DNA of 64,000 nucleotides, taken from the NCBI RefSeq assembly GCF_047160095.1, contig NZ_AP038785.1, positions 1,240,001 through 1,304,000 of the forward strand, written 5' to 3'. A model generated the notes under the pieces. It did not search any database and was not told the DNA's origin. It saw only the letters and a program-made list of their open reading frames with translations. A program made the translations under genes and the position numbers. Source of the DNA: Rodentibacter abscessus (GTDB lineage: Bacteria; Pseudomonadota; Gammaproteobacteria; Enterobacterales; Pasteurellaceae). Below are positions 61,301-64,000 of the stretch, piece by piece. Within the stretch, counting starts at the first letter, position 1. Each line of letters starts with the position of its first letter.

Positions 61301-64000
61301 TGCAAAGGCAATTCTGCCGCCGGTTTGGTTCACCACCAAGTTTTTACCTGCTACAAATTCCAGCGTATCACCGGCTTTCACTTGGGTTGTGCCGTTAGTT
61401 GCCGTTACCGCTTCATCCGTGTTGGTTGCGTTTACAGTGTGGAACACGTTATTAATGGTGTTCGCCACATCGGCTACCGTTGCAATCGTGCCGTTAGTCA
61501 CGTTCGATTCCGCTTTACCTGTCGTGGTATTCGCATTCACATCACCGGTTTTCACTGCCACCGTGCCGTTGGTCACGTTGGTTGTGCTGTTATCGCCTTT
61601 GATGATATTCGAAGTGTTCGCCACTAATTTACCGTCTACCACGCTGATAGTTGCGTTATCAACATTCACGTTGTATTTCACCACGCTCACTTTGCCGTCA
61701 TCATCGGTTGTGATGTTTGCCGTGGTTGCCGTGCCGTTGACAAAGTTCACCGTGTCATACGGTTTCACGAAGTCTTTCGCCGCACCGTTTTCTTGTAAGT
61801 TCCAACCTGAATTGAGGATGTCGCCTACGGTTGCTGCGTTAGTGACGTTCAAGCCGCTCGGCAAGTCTTGAGATGTGGTTACATCTTTATTTTCAGTGTT
61901 GTACTCATCTTTATTGTATGTCGGCGGTAAAGTGCTATTTAAACCGCTAATCGTACCGTTGGTGATGGTGGTGTTACCTACGGTGATATTATTCGCCGTG
62001 ATGTTATTCAGGCTGATATTTTCTGATAAACCGTAAGTGATGTTCGCTCCGTCTTGGCTGATTTCGAGGTTTTTACCCGCTTTATACGTGATGGTATCAC
62101 CCGCTTTCACTTGAACATCTTTATGACCGCCGCTGGTGACTTGGTCATTGTTCTTCGCTGTTGTGATGTTAAATGATGAATTATTCACCAAGTTCGCCAC
62201 TTCCGTTGCGTTCAAGAAGGAATCACCGTTAGTCACTGAAACCGTACCGTTCGGGTTCACCGTGCCGTTTGTGGTGTTAACATCAAAGGCAACGTTTAAC
62301 GTACCATTGTTGATGGTCACATTCGGGGTTGTTCCCGTGCCGTTTACGTAGTTGACGTTGTTTACCGTGCTTTGGTTTGCAGGTTCGCCGTTCGTGCCGT
62401 TAGTCACGGTTTGGTTGTTCACGGTGTAATTCACTTCTTTACCGGTTACGGTGATGTCGTAAATACCTGTTGTTGCATTCGCCGCACCCGTTACGTTCAC
62501 GCCGTTTTTACCGATAAAGTTTACGGTATTGGCATTACGTACCGCCGCAGAATAGTTGTTACCGTCCGCTCTTACCACCCAGCCGTAGTCTTTCAAATCG
62601 CCCACGGTTACGACCGCACTTGGATCCGTCGCATTGGTTAAGTCGATAAATTTATTTTGGTTATCGCCTGTGTTGCTGTCTGATGTGGTTGGAATCGTAA
62701 TGTTATTCAACGCCGTGCTGACATTGGTGATCTTATCACCGCCGACATCTAAACCTTTATCCGTTGAGCTGATATTGGTTGTCGGTGCTGTCGGATCAGA
62801 CACGTTACCTACTGTCAATGTCGTGGTGTTCACGTGGTTGAATGTGACGTTTTCAGCGGTTGCAAAGGCAATTCTGCCGCCGGTTTGGTTCACCACCAAG
62901 TTTTTACCTGCTACAAACTCCAGCGTATCACCGGCTTTCACTTGGGTTGTGCCGTTAGTTGCCGTTACCGCTTCATCCGTGTTGGTCGCGTTTACGGTGT
63001 GGAACACGTTATTAATGGTGTTCGCTACATCGGTTACCGTTGCAATCGTGCCGTTAGTCACGTTCGATTCCGCTTTACCTGTCGTGGTATTCGCATTCAC
63101 ATCACCGGTTTTCACCGCCACCGTGCCGTTGGTCACGTTGGTTGTGCTGTTATCGCCTTTGATGATATTCGAAGTGTTCGCCACTAATTTACCGTCTACC
63201 ACGCTGATAGTTGCGTTATCAACATTCACGTTGTAGGTAACGTTGCTGACCGTGCCGTTCGCATCTGTCTCAATCACCGCTGTGGTTGCCGTGCCGTTAT
63301 TAAAGTTCACCGTGTCATACGGTTTCACGAAGTCTTTCGCCGCACCGTTTTCTTGTAAGTTCCAACCTGAATTGAGGATGTCGCCTACGGTCGCTGCGTT
63401 AGTGACGTTTAAATTTGTCGGTAAACTTTGTTCTTTGGTTACATCTTTACCTTCGGTGTTGTACACATCTTTATTGTACGTATCCGGTAAGTTGCTATTT
63501 AAACCGCTAATCGTACCGTTGGTGATGGTGGTGTTACCTACGGTGATGTTATTTGCCGTGATGTTATTCAGGCTGATATTTTCTGATAAACCGTAAGTGA
63601 TGTTCGCTCCGTCTTGGTTGATTTCGAGGTTTTTACCCGCTTTATACGTGATGGTATCACCCGCTTTCACTTGAACATCTTTATGACCTTCGGATTTGAC
63701 TTGGTCATTGTTCTTCGCTGTTGTGATGTTAAATGATGAATTATTCACCAAGTTCGCCACTTCCGTTGCGTTCAAGAAGGAATCACCGTTAGTCACTGAA
63801 ACCGTACCGTTCGGGTTCACCGTGCCGTTTGTGGTGTTAACATCAAAGGCAACGTTTAACGTACCATTGTTGATGGTCACATTCGGGGTTGTTCCCGTGC
63901 CGTTTACGTAGTTGACGTTGTTTACCGTGCTTTGGTTTGCAGGTTCGCCGTTCGTGCCGTTAGTCACGGTTTGGTTGTTCACGGTGTAATTCACTTCTTT
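55301..64000 (-). CDS. Giant trimeric autotransporter adhesin, 5' end off window
   Basis: The frame is open to the right edge; 2,899 residues are visible and the signal peptide and N-terminal head lie outside. The C-terminus carries a neck (ADTDAVNVSQLRG), a short coiled coil (NINNRINKVDKDLRAGIAGA) and the YadA beta-barrel anchor (about last 75 residues, FKGENALAVGYSRAS, ending VGVGYQW), which trimerises in the outer membrane. The stalk is a series of repeats with Trp-ring-like units (ATVGDILNSGWNLQENG, ATVRDLVNMGWIVKA) and neck-like GLDVGGDKITNVS. From about 58320 leftward-reading units of 520 residues repeat almost exactly. Asn and Thr dominate, with about one N-X-S/T sequon per 11 residues. 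Closest described types are Hia/Hsf/EmaA-like adhesins; exact orthology is undecided. BamC (23003) is part of the machine that would insert it. Confidence 0.93.
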   Translation of the reverse strand, partial: KEVNYTVNNQTVTNGTNGEPANQSTVNNVNYVNGTGTTPNVTINNGTLNVAFDVNTTNGTVNPNGTVSVTNGDSFLNATEVANLVNNSSFNITTAKNNDQVKSEGHKDVQVKAGDTITYKAGKNLEINQDGANITYGLSENISLNNITANNITVGNTTITNGTISGLNSNLPDTYNKDVYNTEGKDVTKEQSLPTNLNVTNAATVGDILNSGWNLQENGAAKDFVKPYDTVNFNNGTATTAVIETDANGTVSNVTYNVNVDNATISVVDGKLVANTSNIIKGDNSTTNVTNGTVAVKTGDVNANTTTGKAESNVTNGTIATVTDVANTINNVFHTVNATNTDEAVTATNGTTQVKAGDTLEFVAGKNLVVNQTGGRIAFATAENVTFNHVNTTTLTVGNVSDPTAPTTNISSTDKGLDVGGDKITNVSTALNNITIPTTSDSNTGDNQNKFIDLTNATDPSAVVTVGDLKDYGWVVRADGNNYSAAVRNANTVNFIGKNGVNVTGAANATTGIYDITVTGKEVNYTVNNQTVTNGTNGEPANQSTVNNVNYVNGTGTTPNVTINNGTLNVAFDVNTTNGTVNPNGTVSVTNGDSFLNATEVANLVNNSSFNITTAKNNDQVTSGGHKDVQVKAGDTITYKAGKNLEISQDGANITYGLSENISLNNITANNITVGNTTITNGTISGLNSTLPPTYNKDEYNTENKDVTTSQDLPSGLNVTNAATVGDILNSGWNLQENGAAKDFVKPYDTVNFVNGTATTANITTDDDGKVSVVKYNVNVDNATISVVDGKLVANTSNIIKGDNSTTNVTNGTVAVKTGDVNANTTTGKAESNVTNGTIATVADVANTINNVFHTVNATNTDEAVTATNGTTQVKAGDTLEFVAGKNLVVNQTGGRIAFATAENVTFNHVNTTTLTVGNVSDPTAPTTNISSTDKGLDVGGDKITNVSTALNNITIPTTSDSNTGDNQNKFIDLTNATDPSAVVTVGDLKDYGWVVRADGNNYSAAVRNANTVNFIGKNGVNVTGKANATTGIYDITVTGKEVNYTVNNQTVTNGTNGEPANQSTVNNVNYVNGTGTTPNVTINNGTLNVAFDVNTTNGTVNPNGTVSVTNGDSFLNATEVANLVNNSSFNITTAKNNDQVTSGGHKDVQVKAGDTITYKAGKNLEINQDGANITYGLSENISLNNITANNITVGNTTITNGTISGLNSTLPPTYNKDEYNTNNSPVTKEQSLPTNLNVTNAATVGDILNSGWNLQENGAAKDFVKPYDTVNFNNGTATTAVIETDANGTVSNVTYNVNVDNATISVVDGKLVANTSNIIKGDNSTTNVTNGTVAVKTGDVNANTTTGKAESNVTNGTIATVTDVANTINNVFHTVNATNTDEAVTATNGTTQVKAGDTLEFVAGKNLVVNQTGGRIAFATAENVTFNHVNTTTLTVGNVSDPTAPTTNISSTDKGLDVGGDKITNVSTALNNITIPTTSDSNTGDNQNKFIDLTNATDPSAVVTVGDLKDYGWVVRADGNNYSAAVRNANTVNFIGENGVNVTGKANATTGIYDITVTGKEVNYTVNNQTVTNGTNGEPANQSTVNNVNYVNGTGTTPNVTINNGTLNVAFDVNTTNGTVNPNGTVSVTNGDSFLNATEVANLVNNSSFNITTAKNNDQVTSGGHKDVQVKAGDTITYKAGKNLEINQDGANITYGLSENISLNNITANNITVGNTTITNGTISGLNSNLPDTYNKDVYNTEGKDVTKEQSLPTNLNVTNAATVGDILNSGWNLQENGAAKDFVKPYDTVNFNNGTATTAVIETDANGTVSNVTYNVNVDNATISVVDGKLVANTSNIIKGDNSTTNVTNGTVAVKTGDVKANTTTGKAESNVTNGTIATVTDVANTINNVFHTLNTSKVETQITSKANATGAQVKAGDTVQFTAAKNLEIVQDGHNITYGLSENITVNNVNTTTLTIGNVSNTTAPKVDFNAETAKPATNNNASNAPEFALNITTNGKPTQITGVGSVLNLTDVATNPGDKDGARQPDVTKQLVNLTNLPEGTLNSAATVRDLVNMGWIVKATGNNYSNTVKNANEVNFVGAGGVTVEGSDSGDVRTITIKGKEVNYTVNNQTVTNTTSGEPANQSTVNNVNYVNGNGTTPNVTINNGTLNVGFDVNSTSTSTNENGTAKLDDPTQGASFVNASTLVNTLNNVSHNITASNANGGKDGVQTVADPNQSQTRVKAGDTVTYSAGKNLVVNQTTDGNGNHVVEYGLSSDINVTSITVGNTTITNGTISGLNNHFNNASSLTGGTNLNSSSAPTTISNNLTEAATVQDVLNSGWNLQENGKAKDFVAAYDTVNFNNGSGTVVNITSDGNKSDITVNVKVDGSSVTIDKNGNLTANSTNIANAATGNVSANATTGKAEFDSSNGTKPLATVDDVANTVNNVYHTVNTSSNDNQVVSGADAAGTKVRAGDTLTYVAGKNLEINQTGSTITYGLSKDITVSNVNTTTLTVGNVSNPTAPKVDFNADNATPATNNPTQPDFALNITTNGKPTQITGVGSTLNTTTVPNTASGDVINPTTNTSSNVLVDLSNPTKPDSAATVRDLQNMGWIVEAEGNGYKDTVKNANRVNFKGDGAVNVTGSTENGVRTITVTTKADGTTITIDPNKGLVANTTNIVANPNGTVSVDPAGNGGNLVNGTTVVNAINSAGHTIKAAKTNNLVTSNNGSAKVNPGKTVTYQAGKNLEANITVNANGDSTVTYGLSDNISVNTVQVGGNTGPIITGDKNGNIVIGKADANGNLAPTQIKNVAPGTADTDAVNVSQLRGVAGNINNRINKVDKDLRAGIAGANAAAGLPQVYLPGKSMVAASAGHFKGENALAVGYSRASDNGKLILKLQGNTNSRGDVGGSVGVGYQW
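58320..64000 (-). repeat. 1,560-bp tandem repeats within the adhesin gene
   Basis: Landmarks recur at a fixed 1,560-base spacing: for example GGAACACGTTATTAATGGTG at 58321, 59881, 61441 and 63001, and GACTTGGTCATTGTTCTTCG at 59017, 60577, 62137 and 63697. About 3.6 units are visible and the array continues past the edge. Units are nearly identical except for small blocks near 58761/60321/61881/63441 and 61677-61745, which are swapped between units. Confidence 0.95.

Larger units (their letters stand above)
9228..62621. repeat. Hin-type DNA uptake signal family (AAGTGCGGT)
   Basis: Exact AAGTGCGGT or its complement occurs over 40 times from 9228 to 62621, for example near 12837, 14579, 17588, 22960, 26598, 34240, 37114, 41104, 45527, 48664, 52757, and once in each adhesin repeat (59493, 61053, 62613). 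About nine inverted pairs form terminators. None was found between 1 and 9227. These signals direct uptake of kin DNA in naturally competent Pasteurellaceae. Confidence 0.92.

Noticed and set aside
55583..63911. Long open frames on the plus strand opposite the adhesin, up to 265 codons
   Set aside because: They repeat with the 1,560-bp period and are antisense shadows of the low-complexity Asn/Thr codons; no ribosome sites or recognisable domains.
58320..64000. Regular repeats as a CRISPR array
   Set aside because: Units are 1,560 bp, in frame and coding, without short repeats or unique spacers.

Overview
The window is a chromosomal stretch from a Pasteurellaceae bacterium of the Haemophilus/Aggregatibacter type. 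The main evidence is the nine-base DNA uptake signal AAGTGCGGT (Hin subtype), which recurs more than 40 times in either orientation, often as inverted pairs that double as terminators. Gene order also matches remembered H. influenzae neighbourhoods (typA-glnA-polysaccharide locus; alaA-menF-menD-menH-transporter; exbB-exbD-tonB next to bcp-dapA-bamC; accC-accB-aroQ-menC-menB; eno-yigB-ygiB-ygiC). Species is not certain; a genuine O-antigen locus, an O-antigen ligase and a giant trimeric adhesin fit Aggregatibacter at least as well as Haemophilus. No rRNA, tRNA, prophage or CRISPR array was seen.

Layout. 1-9.1 kb: an AT-rich, leftward O-antigen/surface glycan operon read from wzz through flippase, polymerase, Stealth phosphotransferase, family 2 glycosyltransferase, aminotransferase, initiating sugar-phosphate transferase and a membrane 4,6-dehydratase that runs off the left edge. 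It has no uptake signals, unlike the rest of the window. 9.2-14.2 kb: glnA, typA, alaA. 14.4-19.5 kb: menF-menD-menH and an MFS transporter. 19.6-21.3 kb: the Fur-box-preceded exbB-exbD-tonB energy-transduction operon. 21.4-26.3 kb: bcp, dapA, bamC, an unknown small gene, arfA with an internal terminator, arsC, perM. 26.4-33.3 kb: trmO, menA-rraA, accB-accC, aroQ, menB-menC. With menF/D/H, six menaquinone genes lie within 19 kb. 33.4-36.2 kb: a lipoprotein, a phosphohexomutase and an SMR efflux protein. 36.4-37.8 kb: a complete IS3-family element with a 3-bp target duplication, directly downstream of the glycyl-radical enzyme gene yjjI, whose usual activase partner yjjW is missing here. 39.6-42.5 kb: a YczE-type membrane protein, a heptosyltransferase-like gene and waaL. 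42.5-51.7 kb: fbaA-pgk, RNase T2, yfhL, a 54-residue DUF1232-like protein, yfcZ, trpS, hflD, purB, eno. 52-55 kb: a four-gene cluster ending in ygiB-ygiC. 55.3-64 kb: the C-terminal 2,899 residues of a trimeric autotransporter adhesin, still open at the right edge.

The most notable non-standard content is: (i) the adhesin, built of near-identical 1,560-bp (520-residue) repeats with about one N-X-S/T sequon per 11 residues and one uptake signal per repeat; (ii) two families of small intergenic inverted-repeat elements, one about 180 bp with CGGTATTATGTA-like ends and one with TAGTGAATTAAATT ends resembling Neisseria Correia-type elements; (iii) arfA, whose coding region contains a full intrinsic terminator and whose nominal stop codon is supplied by one of those small elements. 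Gene functions work together around anaerobic respiration (menaquinone, YjjI), envelope glycans (wzx/wzy/wzz, heptosyltransferase, waaL), iron uptake energisation and central glycolysis (fbaA, pgk, eno).
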